Shown piece after piece: positions 41,762 through 50,779 of a stretch of DNA of 64,000 bases (positions within the stretch are counted from its first letter, which is position 1; each line of letters opens with the position of its first letter). Origin of the DNA: JAGWAJ01 sp965215155 (GTDB lineage Bacteria; Acidobacteriota; Vicinamibacteria; Vicinamibacterales; UBA8438); NCBI GenBank assembly GCA_965215155.1, contig CBDCCY010000004.1:1488001-1552000 (forward strand), written 5' to 3'. A program made the position numbers and the translations under genes. The notes under the pieces are model-generated. The model made no database searches. It was not told the DNA's origin and saw nothing but the letters and a program-made list of their open reading frames with translations.

Positions 41762-42031
41762 ATGGACACCCACGCGGCCGTGAGGATGCTGACCGCCGCC
41801 GGCGCGGACGAGACGCTTGCCGTCGCCGTGGTCGATGTCGCTCAGAACGCCGCCGCCGACCACGGCCGCGAGTTGTCCACTCGCTCTGACCTCGACCATC
41901 TGCGTGAAGTGCAGCGGGCGGATCTGGCGGCCCTTGAGGCTCGGCTGACGTGGCGTTTCGCCGGTGCGATGCTGGCGCAGACGCTCGCGATCCTCGGCGG
42001 CGTGGTCGCGATCCTGCGCCTCCTGGGTTGA
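41762..42031 (+). CDS. Small coiled-coil protein with C-terminal membrane helix
   Basis: 89 residues. Helical N-terminal half, a coiled segment (DLDHLREVQRADLAALEARL) and one C-terminal membrane helix (FAGAMLAQTLAILGGVVAIL) ending in LRLLG. It lies 25 bp upstream of the MmeI-like gene on the same strand. A protein of the same architecture and the same LRLLG end precedes the type I restriction genes of the nested island (49700-49975). The function is unknown. Confidence 0.75.
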   Translation: MDTHAAVRMLTAAGADETLAVAVVDVAQNAAADHGRELSTRSDLDHLREVQRADLAALEARLTWRFAGAMLAQTLAILGGVVAILRLLG

Positions 42032-42056
42032 CCCCCTACCGACTGACGGCGGCAGG

Positions 42057-43256
42057 ATGAGGCTTTCGTGGAACGAGATCCGAACGCGGGCCGCGGACTT
42101 CGCCCGCGAGTGGGCTGACGAGACCTACGAGAAGGGCGAGACGCAGAGCTTCTACAACGAGTTCTTCGACATCTTCGGCGTCCGGCGGCGCACCGTGGCG
42201 CGGTACGAAGAGCACGTCCAGCGGCTCGACAACACCGCCGGCTTCATCGATCTGTTCTGGCCCGGTGTCCTGCTGGTCGAACAGAAGAGCGCCGGGCGCG
42301 ACCTGGCCGCCGCGCGTGATCAGGCCGGCACGTACTTCGACGCCCTGTCGGAACGCGACCGCCCCCGCTACCAGCTCCTCAGCGACTTCCAGACCTTCGA
42401 GCTGCTCGACCGGGATGAGGGCGAGGAGACCCGCTTCGCGCTCACCGACCTGCCGCGGCATGTCGAGAAGTTCGGGTTCATCATCGGCGTGCAGCGCCGG
42501 ACGTTCCGCGACCAGGATCCGGTCAACATCGAGGCGTCCGAGTTGATCGCGCGGCTGCACGACGCGCTGAAGGCGTCCGGCTACGAGGGTCACGACCTCG
42601 AGTTGTTCCTGGTGCGGACCGTCTTCTGCCTGTTCGCCGACGACACCGGGATCTTCGAGCCGCGCGACATCTTCCTCCAGTTCATCGAGGAACGGACGGC
42701 TCCGGACGGCGCGGACCTCGGCGCGTGGCTCATGCAGCTCTTCGAGGTCCTGAACACGCCAGTCAGCCGGCGGCAGCGGGCGCTCGACGAGGACCTGGCC
42801 CGTTTCCCGCACGTGAACGGAGAGCTGTTCGCCGGCCGGCTGCGCCCGCCGGCCTTCGACTCGGCCATGCGCTCGGCGCTGCTCGACGCGGGGCAGTTCG
42901 ACTGGACGGCGATCTCGCCGGCCATCTTCGGCGCGCTGTTCCAGTCGGTCATGGAACCCGCCGAACGTCGCGCCCAGGGGGCGCACTACACGACCGAGAA
43001 GAACATCCTGAAGGTCATCGAGCCGCTGTTCCTCGACGACCTGCGGGCCGAGTTCCAGAGGTTGCAGGCTCGCCGCGACGGTCGCGCCGTTGCCGATCTG
43101 CGGAAGTTCCGGGACAAGCTCGGCTCGCTACGGCTGTTCGACCCGGCCTGTGGCTGCGGCAACTTCCTGATCATCGCTTATCGCGAGCTTCGGACGCTGG
43201 AGATCGACGTGCTGCGGGAGATCGCTTCCAGGGCTTCCGGTCTTGAAATCCAGTAA
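42057..43256 (+). pseudogene. MmeI-like restriction-methyltransferase, N-terminal part
   Basis: First 393 codons (to 43235) of a single-chain type IIL-like restriction enzyme; the frame then runs seven codons into the inserted island and stops at 43256. The N-terminal nuclease core is FIDLFWPGVLLVEQKSAG (D...ExK). A helical spacer follows, then methyltransferase motif I, LFDPACGCGNFLIIAYREL. The NPPF motif and target-recognition domain are in the other part at 53109-54758. Split between motifs I and IV, it should not methylate alone, and free nuclease activity would be hazardous. Confidence 0.9.
43229..43235 (+). other. Attachment core, left end of inner island
   Basis: CAGGGCT (AGCCCTG on the minus strand) at the junction of MmeI codons with island DNA; repeated at 53108-53114. 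Its GCCCTG is also the centre of the outer island core. Confidence 0.8.
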
Positions 43257-43802
43257 AGCACTGATAATAAATGGTTTATGAATCTACGGCCTGCTCGTTC
43301 CCCTCGTTGCACCCCACCTTGTTAATCGGACCGTGTTGAACGAGGGACACCCTTCGTAGACTCGTAGACCGACTGAGATCGGAAGCATCCCTCCCTCAAC
43401 GTTGAGGCGAAGAATTAGCGAAGTGCAAGGGCGTCGTCGCGTCCAGTCAGGCCGAGACCATCGGTTGTACGGTTGCTGCGACAGGTTCATGGTAGGATAT
43501 GCTGTGTCCAAGGTGCCTGGAGCGCTGGCTGACCGGCGCTGGCTTCGGTTGACTGTGCCCGACACGCATTGGTGTTGTCTGTCCGAGTGTCGAGGCTCGT
43601 ACGGGCGAGGTCGCCAGCGTGTGATGGCCAGCCGATGTCGAGGGGGGGGCGCGGTCGGGCTCCGGGGGCGAGTGTTGACAGGCTCATCTCTTCTGGCCCG
43701 TACGCTCCCGCTGGCGCGGTGTGAGACGCAAGGGAGGCAGCATCGCAAGGAGCCGTTCAGTCGCATCGACGACCCGCTCTGGCGCACAGGGGGAAGGAGG
43801 CG
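43257..43802. other. Distal end of inner island, non-coding
   Basis: 546 bp without a convincing gene. The end nearest the core (43248-43270) matches, on the minus strand, 19 of 23 bases of the distal end of the outer island (56121-56143). A TTCGTAGAC/TCGTAGACC pair lies near 43348-43367. Confidence 0.6.
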
Positions 43803-44096
43803 ATGATGGCAGAAACTCTGCGCGAACGGAGTTCACCCCAGAGAATCTCAGAAAGAGCGGTGGAGATCTACAACGGGCTTGATGACGCGATCAAGAAGGC
43901 ACACGCAGGCCACTTTATGGTGGTGGACGTCAAGAGCGGGCAACACTACATCGCGGAGTTTTCCGAGGATGCGTTCCAATTGGCACGCAAGGATGCGCCG
44001 CACGGAATCTTCCACCTGATCCGGATCGGCGCGCCGAGTGCCTTCAAGGTCAGCTTCTCCACGGGTCATGACCCAAACTGGTCTTGGCCACTATGA
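43803..44096 (+). CDS. Hypothetical protein paired with a retropepsin-like protease
   Basis: 97 residues, not recognised. A helical start (ISERAVEIYNGLDDAIKKAH) is followed by strands HFMVVDVKSGQHYIAEF and GIFHLIRIGAPSAFKVSF. The 3' end overlaps the next gene by 29 bases, so the two are made together. Length and pairing resemble small two-gene stress or antitoxin-like modules, but nothing proves that. Confidence 0.72.
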   Translation: MMAETLRERSSPQRISERAVEIYNGLDDAIKKAHAGHFMVVDVKSGQHYIAEFSEDAFQLARKDAPHGIFHLIRIGAPSAFKVSFSTGHDPNWSWPL

Positions 44097-44472
44097 CGAG
44101 CAGGGGAACGCCTGTCTGGCGTTCCACCTGCGCGGCGTCCGGCATGAGCCTCCGGGAGTCGAGTACACTGGCATCATCGACACAGGATTCACCGGGTTCG
44201 TGCAGCTTCCCCTGTCGGCTGCCATCGCATTGGCGCTCCCCCTGGAAGGCACAACTTCGGTGACGCTCGCTGACGGATCGACGGCCGCCAAGCTTACGGC
44301 CCAGGCAGAAGCAACGCTGCTCGGCGAGTCCGAAGTGGGCATCGTGATCATCGAATTCCATTCGCCGGAAATCCTCATTGGCATGGATTTCTTGCGTCGG
44401 TTCAAGAAAGGACTGATCGTCTCCCGACACGTTGTCGGGCTCGTGCCGGAACCGGAGTTGGCCTCACCCTAA
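44068..44472 (+). CDS. Retropepsin-like (clan AA) aspartic protease
   Basis: 134 residues. The catalytic DTG is in YTGIIDTGFTGFVQLP, with the hydrophobic flap-like strands after it (LEGTTSVTLADGSTAAKLTA) and the closing GMDFLRRFKKGLIVSR. One DTG per chain implies an active homodimer. There is no signal peptide, so it acts in the cytoplasm. Overlaps the upstream small gene. Confidence 0.85.
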   Translation: MTQTGLGHYDEQGNACLAFHLRGVRHEPPGVEYTGIIDTGFTGFVQLPLSAAIALALPLEGTTSVTLADGSTAAKLTAQAEATLLGESEVGIVIIEFHSPEILIGMDFLRRFKKGLIVSRHVVGLVPEPELASP

Positions 44473-44537
44473 CCGGAGTTTGTACACGGGTTATTTCCGC
44501 TGGGCCGGCCAGACCGATAGCCGACCAATGCTCCGCA

Positions 44538-45857
44538 TCAGCCGCCTTCGCGAAAGTTCGGTGCGCACAGGTTCACATGCGAGATTCCGGCGCGGGGCGC
44601 TGGAGTTGCCGGGTCCGAGGCACCGTGTCCTACGCCAACCCCACCTTGAAGAGACCGTTTCCGTGATCCGCCGAAGGCGGGAGAGCCACAGCCGATCACC
44701 AACTCGGACATCAGGGACGCCATCAGATCCGCGGCGGTTCTCGCGCTGGTCTCACCAACGCGAGCGACGGCACCTGCCGCTTCAACCGTCTCAGCGTATC
44801 GGCGCTGGAGGGCCAACGGCGGAACGGGCACCGGAAAACCGCCGAGTTGCGCCTTGTTGATGCTAGCGATCCCCGTCGTCCTCTTGGCAACCGACAGGAA
44901 GTACGCCTTACCGTATTCGCTGCCCGCGACGTCCCGAAGATAATCGGTCAAGACAGCTTCAACGTGCGGGCGAACGCGAAAAACGTGATTCTGGTGCGCG
45001 CAGTACGAGAGTTCGCCGTGCCAGATGGCGGCTCGCCCCAGCTTGTCCTGGTCGCCGCCCTCGGTCATGACGAGGTCTCCCGGAGCCAGCGCGTACCGCC
45101 GCTGCTCGCCCCGCCGGATCGTGATGGTCTTGATCTCGCTGAGAGCCAGGAAGCCGTCCTGAACGTTCGCTACGCGAAGGTAGGGCACGTCGATTGCGTC
45201 GGCGGGATCGATCTTCCGCCCCTTCGTCGCCCCCGACGCTATCGTGGCCACCTCGCGGAGAGGCCGGCAAGAAAACCGGGCGCGAATCTCGTTTCGTTCC
45301 CCGAACATCCTGACGAACAGCGCCGGCCGGAACTCCCGCAACCGCTCGGCTGACCGCGCCCGCAGCGCCTCGATCCTCGCGGCCCGGTTCAGGATGTCCA
45401 CGATCCGCCGCTGGTGCTCCAGCGGTGGGAGCGGGACGTGCATGGACATGAGGACGCTCATATCGGCGCGGGGCATGCGCGATCCCGTGACCGAGGCCAT
45501 GACGAACGCGACGGTCTCCTTGCGCCGAAGCAGATGCGCGAGAAAATCGCGATCGACGCCGAGCCGCGGGAGCAACGGGACCAGTTCCGTGGAGCATCGG
45601 CCGGCGAACCTTGGCGTAGCCACCTTGTTCAGGTAGGGACGGAGCTTCGCGTAGAGCACGTGACGCTCGTCGAAGCGAAACGATGTGCTCCTTCCGTTGC
45701 CAACGCGGGAGCCGGCATCGAGGTTCAGGGCGCCGGTGTGGGAGCCGACGTTCTCGACACCGAGCAGCGGAAGCCGCAACGCCTCGGGGTCGTCCGGTCG
45801 AAGTCCTCGGCGATCCATGTCACAGAGTTCGCCCAGGGGTACGATGGGCGGGGTCAT
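44538..45857 (-). CDS. hsdS: Type I restriction enzyme specificity subunit
   Basis: 439 residues with the two-TRD architecture. TRD1 begins VPLGELCDMDRRGLRPDDPE and includes HVLYAKLRPYLNKV. A central helix (LEHQRRIVDILNRAARIEAL) separates it from TRD2 (PLREVATIASGATKGRKIDP, DLVMTEGGDQDKLGRAA), and a second helix (LALQRRYAETVEAAGAVARV) follows. The last 45 residues after MSELVIG are not typical and may be read-through beyond the usual end. Start overlaps the hsdM stop by four bases. Confidence 0.92.
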   Translation of the reverse strand: MTPPIVPLGELCDMDRRGLRPDDPEALRLPLLGVENVGSHTGALNLDAGSRVGNGRSTSFRFDERHVLYAKLRPYLNKVATPRFAGRCSTELVPLLPRLGVDRDFLAHLLRRKETVAFVMASVTGSRMPRADMSVLMSMHVPLPPLEHQRRIVDILNRAARIEALRARSAERLREFRPALFVRMFGERNEIRARFSCRPLREVATIASGATKGRKIDPADAIDVPYLRVANVQDGFLALSEIKTITIRRGEQRRYALAPGDLVMTEGGDQDKLGRAAIWHGELSYCAHQNHVFRVRPHVEAVLTDYLRDVAGSEYGKAYFLSVAKRTTGIASINKAQLGGFPVPVPPLALQRRYAETVEAAGAVARVGETSARTAADLMASLMSELVIGCGSPAFGGSRKRSLQGGVGVGHGASDPATPAPRAGISHVNLCAPNFREGG

Positions 45858-47485
45858 CGCTCAACCGCCTCCCGCACTGCCGCGGCCAAGTCGTCGATCT
45901 CGCCGAGGATCTCGTTCTCGATGGCCTTCAGTTCGTCGAGGATCTCCAGCGGATCGCGATGGTCCACCTTGGTCCGGTTCTGCGGCCGATACCGCCCGGC
46001 GCTCAGGTTGAAGTCGGCCGCACGGATCGCGTCCGCCTCGGCGAACCACCAGTTCTCGGTCCAGTCCGTCTCCGGGTCTCGGTCGCTCCACGCCGTCCAC
46101 CGCGCCGCTCGGTCCCGGAACGCGGAGACCAGGCCGGGTAGGTCGTCCTCATCGATCGGCGTGTCGTGGTTGGCGTCGAGCTTGAAGCCGTCGTTGTCGG
46201 CGTGGAGGAACAGCACCCGCTCGGTCGCGTCGCCCTTGCGGAAGACCAGCACCGAGGTCTTGACGCCGGAATACGGGTTGAACACGCCGCCCGGCAGCGA
46301 CAGCACCGCCTCGACGCGGTTGTTCTCGACCAGCTTGCGGCGCAACTCCCGGTGCGCACCGGTCGAGCCGAACAGGACGCCCTCGGGCACCACGACACCG
46401 CACCGGCCGCCGTCCTTCAGGTGATTCAGCATGTATTGGAGGAACAGCAGTTCGGTCTGCCGCGTCCTGCCGATCTTCACGTCCTCGACGATCCGGTCTG
46501 GGTCCAGCCGCCCGGAGAACGGCGGGTTGGCGAGCACGACATCGAATCCCTGCACCGGCAGGCCGAGGTCCGCCTTGGTCGTGCGGTCCAGCGAGCGGGT
46601 CAGCGCGTCCCGCCGAAGGATGCGCACCCTGTCCAGTCCGCGCAGGGACAGGTTCATCGTGGCGAGCCGGACCATCCGCGGGTCCACGTCGTGGCCGAAC
46701 AGCGTCGCTTCGTGCAGTCGGCGCACCGCAGCGCGGCTCAAGGTGTCACCGAGGCCGCGCCGGACGGTCTTGCCGTCCGCCTCGATCTCCTCGATGCCGG
46801 CGTCCGACGAGTTGGCGAGCCGGATGTGATCGTACGCGCCGACCAGAAAACCCGCCGTGCCGGCGGCCGGGTCATGGACCGTTTCGCCGAGACGGGGATC
46901 GACGAGCTGGACCATGGCGCGGATGACGTGGCGGGGCGTGCGGAATTGCCCCAACTCGCCGGCCTGGCGGATCTGGCGCAACACGTGCTCGAACAGGTCG
47001 CCCTTGGTGTCGGCGTCCACCTGTTCAAGGTGGAGGTCGTTCACGTGGCTGACAACCTGCGAGAGCACCGTCGGTTCGTCGATCACGAGCCGAGCATCCG
47101 CCATGAAGTCGGTGACGCCCTCGGCCGCGATTCCTGCGTGGAAGGGGAAGACCTCCTCGCGCACCCACGACACGAGCCGTTGGCCGTTCAGCGCGTTCGC
47201 CCAGTCGGACCAACGCAGCATCTCGCGCGGGACCGTCCCGGAACCAGGTTGGCGGGCGTTGGGCGGATTCCGCAGCGTCCATTCGCCGACGAAGGCGCCG
47301 GCGTACGGCTTGGCGCCGGGGCGGCGTGCCGCGCGGACCCGCGCCGCATCCGCCGCCTCGAACATGTAGAAGTAGATCAGGAAGCTGAGCTGCTCGGCGT
47401 TCTGGGCCGGGTCGGGGTAGCCCCCGGCGAAGAGGTAATCCCGGATCCGGTCGATGGCGCGGCGAAGCTCCGGTGTCAGCGGCAT
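45854..47485 (-). CDS. hsdM: Type I restriction-modification DNA methyltransferase subunit
   Basis: 543 residues. HsdM N-terminal helical domain (LRRAIDRIRDYLFAGGYPDP), SAM-binding motif I in HDPAAGTAGFLVGAYDH, and motif IV NPPF in DVVLANPPFSGRLDPDRI, typical of N6-adenine methylases. Motif GRCGVVVPEGVLFGSTGAHR follows. It forms the core M2S complex with HsdS. Translationally coupled to hsdS. Confidence 0.95.
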   Translation of the reverse strand: MPLTPELRRAIDRIRDYLFAGGYPDPAQNAEQLSFLIYFYMFEAADAARVRAARRPGAKPYAGAFVGEWTLRNPPNARQPGSGTVPREMLRWSDWANALNGQRLVSWVREEVFPFHAGIAAEGVTDFMADARLVIDEPTVLSQVVSHVNDLHLEQVDADTKGDLFEHVLRQIRQAGELGQFRTPRHVIRAMVQLVDPRLGETVHDPAAGTAGFLVGAYDHIRLANSSDAGIEEIEADGKTVRRGLGDTLSRAAVRRLHEATLFGHDVDPRMVRLATMNLSLRGLDRVRILRRDALTRSLDRTTKADLGLPVQGFDVVLANPPFSGRLDPDRIVEDVKIGRTRQTELLFLQYMLNHLKDGGRCGVVVPEGVLFGSTGAHRELRRKLVENNRVEAVLSLPGGVFNPYSGVKTSVLVFRKGDATERVLFLHADNDGFKLDANHDTPIDEDDLPGLVSAFRDRAARWTAWSDRDPETDWTENWWFAEADAIRAADFNLSAGRYRPQNRTKVDHRDPLEILDELKAIENEILGEIDDLAAAVREAVER

Positions 47486-47495
47486 GGCGGAAGCG

Positions 47496-49634
47496 TCACG
47501 GCGCGGCCCGTTCGTCGCCGCCGGGAGGATCGGTCGCGCCAGCCTGCCCGAACACGACCGCGTTGAACCCCGCGATCAGGCGGTCGAGGGCGGACTGCCC
47601 GCCGAACACCCGACGCGCCTGCTCGAAGCCGCCCAGTCCTGCGAAGGGGTGCTCGTCGAAGTCGTAGTCGCCGAAGGCGTCCATGTGCATCGCATCGGCC
47701 CGGATCCGGCTGCCGATCAGATTCGCCCAACGAGTCTGCTCCGCGTTGAACGGCTGGCCGCCGCGCCATTCCTCGAAGCGCAGGCCCACCTCGGCCGCGC
47801 GTGTCTCATGCTCCGGGGTCCGCACGATCTGGCCGTGCTCGTCCAGAGCCAGCCAGTCGCGGCTCGCGGGATCGATCTGGTCGTCCACGTCGAGCGTCAG
47901 CAGCATGCGCGGTTCGCCGGGTCCGGGCGGCTTCGGTCCCGGCGCTTCGCCGCCGCCGATCTCCTCATCGTCGTCGCCGTGGAACTCCGTCACGCCCACG
48001 AAGTCGAAGATCGTGAAGTCGGTCTTGCCGATGTGAGGGGCCTTGCGCGTGCCGCGCCCGCGCATCTGCCGGTAGAGGATCGCGCTTGTCGTGAACCGCG
48101 CCATGACCAGACCGACCACCTCCGGGCAGTCGAATCCGGTATCGAGCATGTTGACGCTGACCAGGATCTTCGGGAACTCCTCTTCCTTGAACCGCTTGAT
48201 GATGGCGCTCGCATCCGGGGCCGGCCCGCCACCGATATCGCTGACCACGAAGTCGGCGTAGCGCGTCGCGGGATGCGGCTTCAGGTCGGCGAAGTGCTCG
48301 TCAAGCATCGCCGCCAGCGTCTCCGCGTGGCGCTTCGTCACGGCGAACACGATCGTCTTGCCCCATGTCGGCCAGCGCCGGATGCCGTCCTTGCCCATGA
48401 ACCCCTTCTCATGGGCGTCGCGGAACTCCCGGACGATGGCGCGGTTGCGTTCCGGGATCGTGAACATCCGCTCCAACGCCCGCGGGTCCACGGTGATGGG
48501 GTCGGACTGCTCGAACAGCTTCTCGAGTTCGGCCCGCGCCGCCGGGTCCATCGCCGTCCAGTCGAGATCCTTGCGCGCCACCTCGAACCCGTCCTCGGCG
48601 GCCGTCTTGACCGTCATCGCCTTGTAGATGCGGTACGGGACCAAGTGCCCGTCACCGATGGCCTCGCGAAGCGTGTAGCGGAAGGTCGGCTCCTGGAGTT
48701 CGAAGAACCGCAGCGTGTCGCGCACGAAATGGCCGTCCTCGGGGTCAGGCAGCGTATCCGCCTCGGCCGTGCAGGGCGTGGCGGTCAGGCCGATCTGGAT
48801 GCAGTCGAAGTGCCGGAGCACGCCGCTCCACTTGCCGTAGATCGAACGGTGGCACTCGTCGGTGATCACCAGATCGAAGTATCCCGACGACAGACTTCGG
48901 TACTCGGTGATCATCGTCTGCAAGGTGGCGATCGTGATCCGCTTCGACGTGTCGAAGTTCCGGCCCGGCCGGAGCACATGGCAGGGGTAGTCGCCCAGAT
49001 GGTCGTTGAAGGCGTCCTCGGCCTGCCCGGCCAGTGCGATGCGGTCCACCAGGAACAGGACGCGGGTCACGATGCCGGCCTCGAACAGGCGCTTAACGAA
49101 CGCTGCCGCCGTGCGGGTCTTGCCGGTCCCGGTCGCCATCTCGACGAGCAGCTTGCGCCGGCCGCGCGAGACTTCGGCGGACAGGGCCTCGATGCATGCG
49201 GTCTGGTACTCACGATCGACTATCCGCCGGTCGATCTCAATGCTCGACAGGTCCAGCCGGTTCCTGCGGGCGGCGATCCGCCGTTCCAGGTCGTCCTGGG
49301 AGTAGAAGGTGGCGATCTTCCGCGCGTGGGCATCCGTCTCGCGGTCCAGGAACCAGACTTCCTCGCCGTTCGACAGGAACACGAACGGCACGCCGAGTTG
49401 CTCGGCGTAGTGCCGTCCCTGGTCCTGCGCCTCGACGGGACTGATGCTGGCGCGCTTGGCCTCGACCGCCGCCATCGGCCGTCCTGAGCGGTCGCACATC
49501 GCGTAGTCGGCCCGCGAGCCGTCCGGCAGCGCATGCTCGAACAGGACGCTCGCGCCGTCGGTGAGGTTCCAGCCGGCGTCCTTGAGCAGGTCGTCGATCT
49601 TGACGCGGGAGAAGGCCTCGGTGGTTTGGCTCAT
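47496..49634 (-). CDS. hsdR: Type I restriction enzyme endonuclease/translocase subunit
   Basis: 712 residues, at the short end for HsdR, of the EcoEI-like group. N-terminal nuclease motif SRADYAMCDRSG then AAVEAKRASISP (D...ExK). SF2 helicase motifs: LLVEMATGTGKTRTAAAF (Walker A), LVITDECHRSIYG (DECH), LTATPCTAEA, MLDTGFDCPEVVGLVMAR and YRQMRGRGTRKAP. The C-terminal domain resembles EcoEI_R_C. All motifs for restriction and translocation are present, and the order hsdR-M-S on one strand indicates an operon. Confidence 0.94.
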   Translation of the reverse strand: MSQTTEAFSRVKIDDLLKDAGWNLTDGASVLFEHALPDGSRADYAMCDRSGRPMAAVEAKRASISPVEAQDQGRHYAEQLGVPFVFLSNGEEVWFLDRETDAHARKIATFYSQDDLERRIAARRNRLDLSSIEIDRRIVDREYQTACIEALSAEVSRGRRKLLVEMATGTGKTRTAAAFVKRLFEAGIVTRVLFLVDRIALAGQAEDAFNDHLGDYPCHVLRPGRNFDTSKRITIATLQTMITEYRSLSSGYFDLVITDECHRSIYGKWSGVLRHFDCIQIGLTATPCTAEADTLPDPEDGHFVRDTLRFFELQEPTFRYTLREAIGDGHLVPYRIYKAMTVKTAAEDGFEVARKDLDWTAMDPAARAELEKLFEQSDPITVDPRALERMFTIPERNRAIVREFRDAHEKGFMGKDGIRRWPTWGKTIVFAVTKRHAETLAAMLDEHFADLKPHPATRYADFVVSDIGGGPAPDASAIIKRFKEEEFPKILVSVNMLDTGFDCPEVVGLVMARFTTSAILYRQMRGRGTRKAPHIGKTDFTIFDFVGVTEFHGDDDEEIGGGEAPGPKPPGPGEPRMLLTLDVDDQIDPASRDWLALDEHGQIVRTPEHETRAAEVGLRFEEWRGGQPFNAEQTRWANLIGSRIRADAMHMDAFGDYDFDEHPFAGLGGFEQARRVFGGQSALDRLIAGFNAVVFGQAGATDPPGGDERAAP

Positions 49635-49699
49635 GCGCGCGCTGCCGGTTCGCCCACCGGCTCGAACGACGGACGTGCGAACCGCAGCGTCCGAAGGTG

Positions 49700-49975
49700 T
49701 CAGCCGAGCAGCCGGAGGGCGCCGACGACGATTCCAGCGATACCGACCAGCGCTCCGACGATGGCCCCGGCCTGAACGAGCATTGCGCGGTAGATCCTCG
49801 ATTCCAGCGCGGTGACCTCGGCCCGCAGTTCGGCGATGCCGGCGTCGAACCTCTCCGGCGTGACGTGCTCGCCGTGCTCGGCGGCCTGCCGTATGGCGTC
49901 GGCCAGTGCGTCGGCGTGGCCACGGTCGATCCCGGCGTCAGTCAACTGCCGAGCGATGGTGAGTGAATCGAACAT
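49700..49975 (-). CDS. Small coiled-coil protein with C-terminal membrane helix
   Basis: 91 residues: helical N-terminus (LTIARQLTDAGIDRGHADAL), a coiled segment (ERFDAGIAELRAEVTALESR), then one membrane helix (VQAGAIVGALVGIAGIVVGA) ending LRLLG. It lies just upstream of hsdR on the same strand. Architecture and the terminal LRLLG match the protein before the MmeI-like gene (41762-42031). No known function. Confidence 0.76.
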   Translation of the reverse strand: MFDSLTIARQLTDAGIDRGHADALADAIRQAAEHGEHVTPERFDAGIAELRAEVTALESRIYRAMLVQAGAIVGALVGIAGIVVGALRLLG

Positions 49976-50779
49976 CGGACTTGCCTGATCTGACCGACCG
50001 TCAACATCGTCGCGACGAACGACAGTATACCGTGCGGCGGGCAGCGGCCGACGCTGGCCGCCGAAGAGCCTTCCCGCAGGGACTCTTGCGTTGGGGAGCG
50101 ACCCGGCGCGGTGGGTGTGACGGAGGAACACCTGCCGGGGCCGAAAACCGCAGGTTTTCGATAGGGTCGCTCCCCTACCTTCCCCCTGTCTCTTTTCTCT
50201 GCACGTGGGGGTGGTGTGTTGTGGTGGGATGTGGTTGATATGCAAGGACTTATCGGGTGCGGGGTTGTAAGCTCAGGTGTGACTGGGGGTGTAATTTGAG
50301 ACTCCGGGGCTGCTTACACCTCTCGTGCGGCATATCTGGTGTAAGTTCGGGCCTCCGTCTTGTTGTGATCGGGCGGCAGGGCTGATCACAGCCTCGTTCG
50401 GTTGCCCGTCTCCGTCCCCGTCCCGCTCCGTGACCTCGACTCCCATCCTATACCTGATCTCCGTCACGACCGCCGCCTGCTGATTCCCGGCGATCGCCGT
50501 GACCGCCGCCGTCCCGATCTGGATCGGTGGCATGAGGCTTGCTGTCGGTTCCGCTGCCCGGATCCGGCGTCGCTGGATCGGCTGTACCCGGCTCGGGGCT
50601 GGCGTGTTCGGCGGCGGGTTCGAGGACGTAGTGGGCTCCGGTCCGTCGAGGGCCGGACGCCCGCGTTCGGCCGTAAGCGCTCAAGACCGCGCCGGTGGCC
50701 GGCGTGTCACTCGAAGAGCCGGAACGAAGTGGAGGAGCCGCAAGGCTTGACACGTCGGCCGCCGGCGTGGTTCGTCTCG
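49976..50779. other. Long non-coding region of the inner island
   Basis: About 800 bp. The part near 50190-50360 is strongly G/T-biased on the plus strand with repeated GTGTAA/TACACC words, possibly an origin or regulatory zone. 50718-50751 holds a 34-bp sequence shared with 41664-41697. A minus-strand frame of 86 codons at 50273-50533 has no recognisable features and is not called. Confidence 0.55.
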
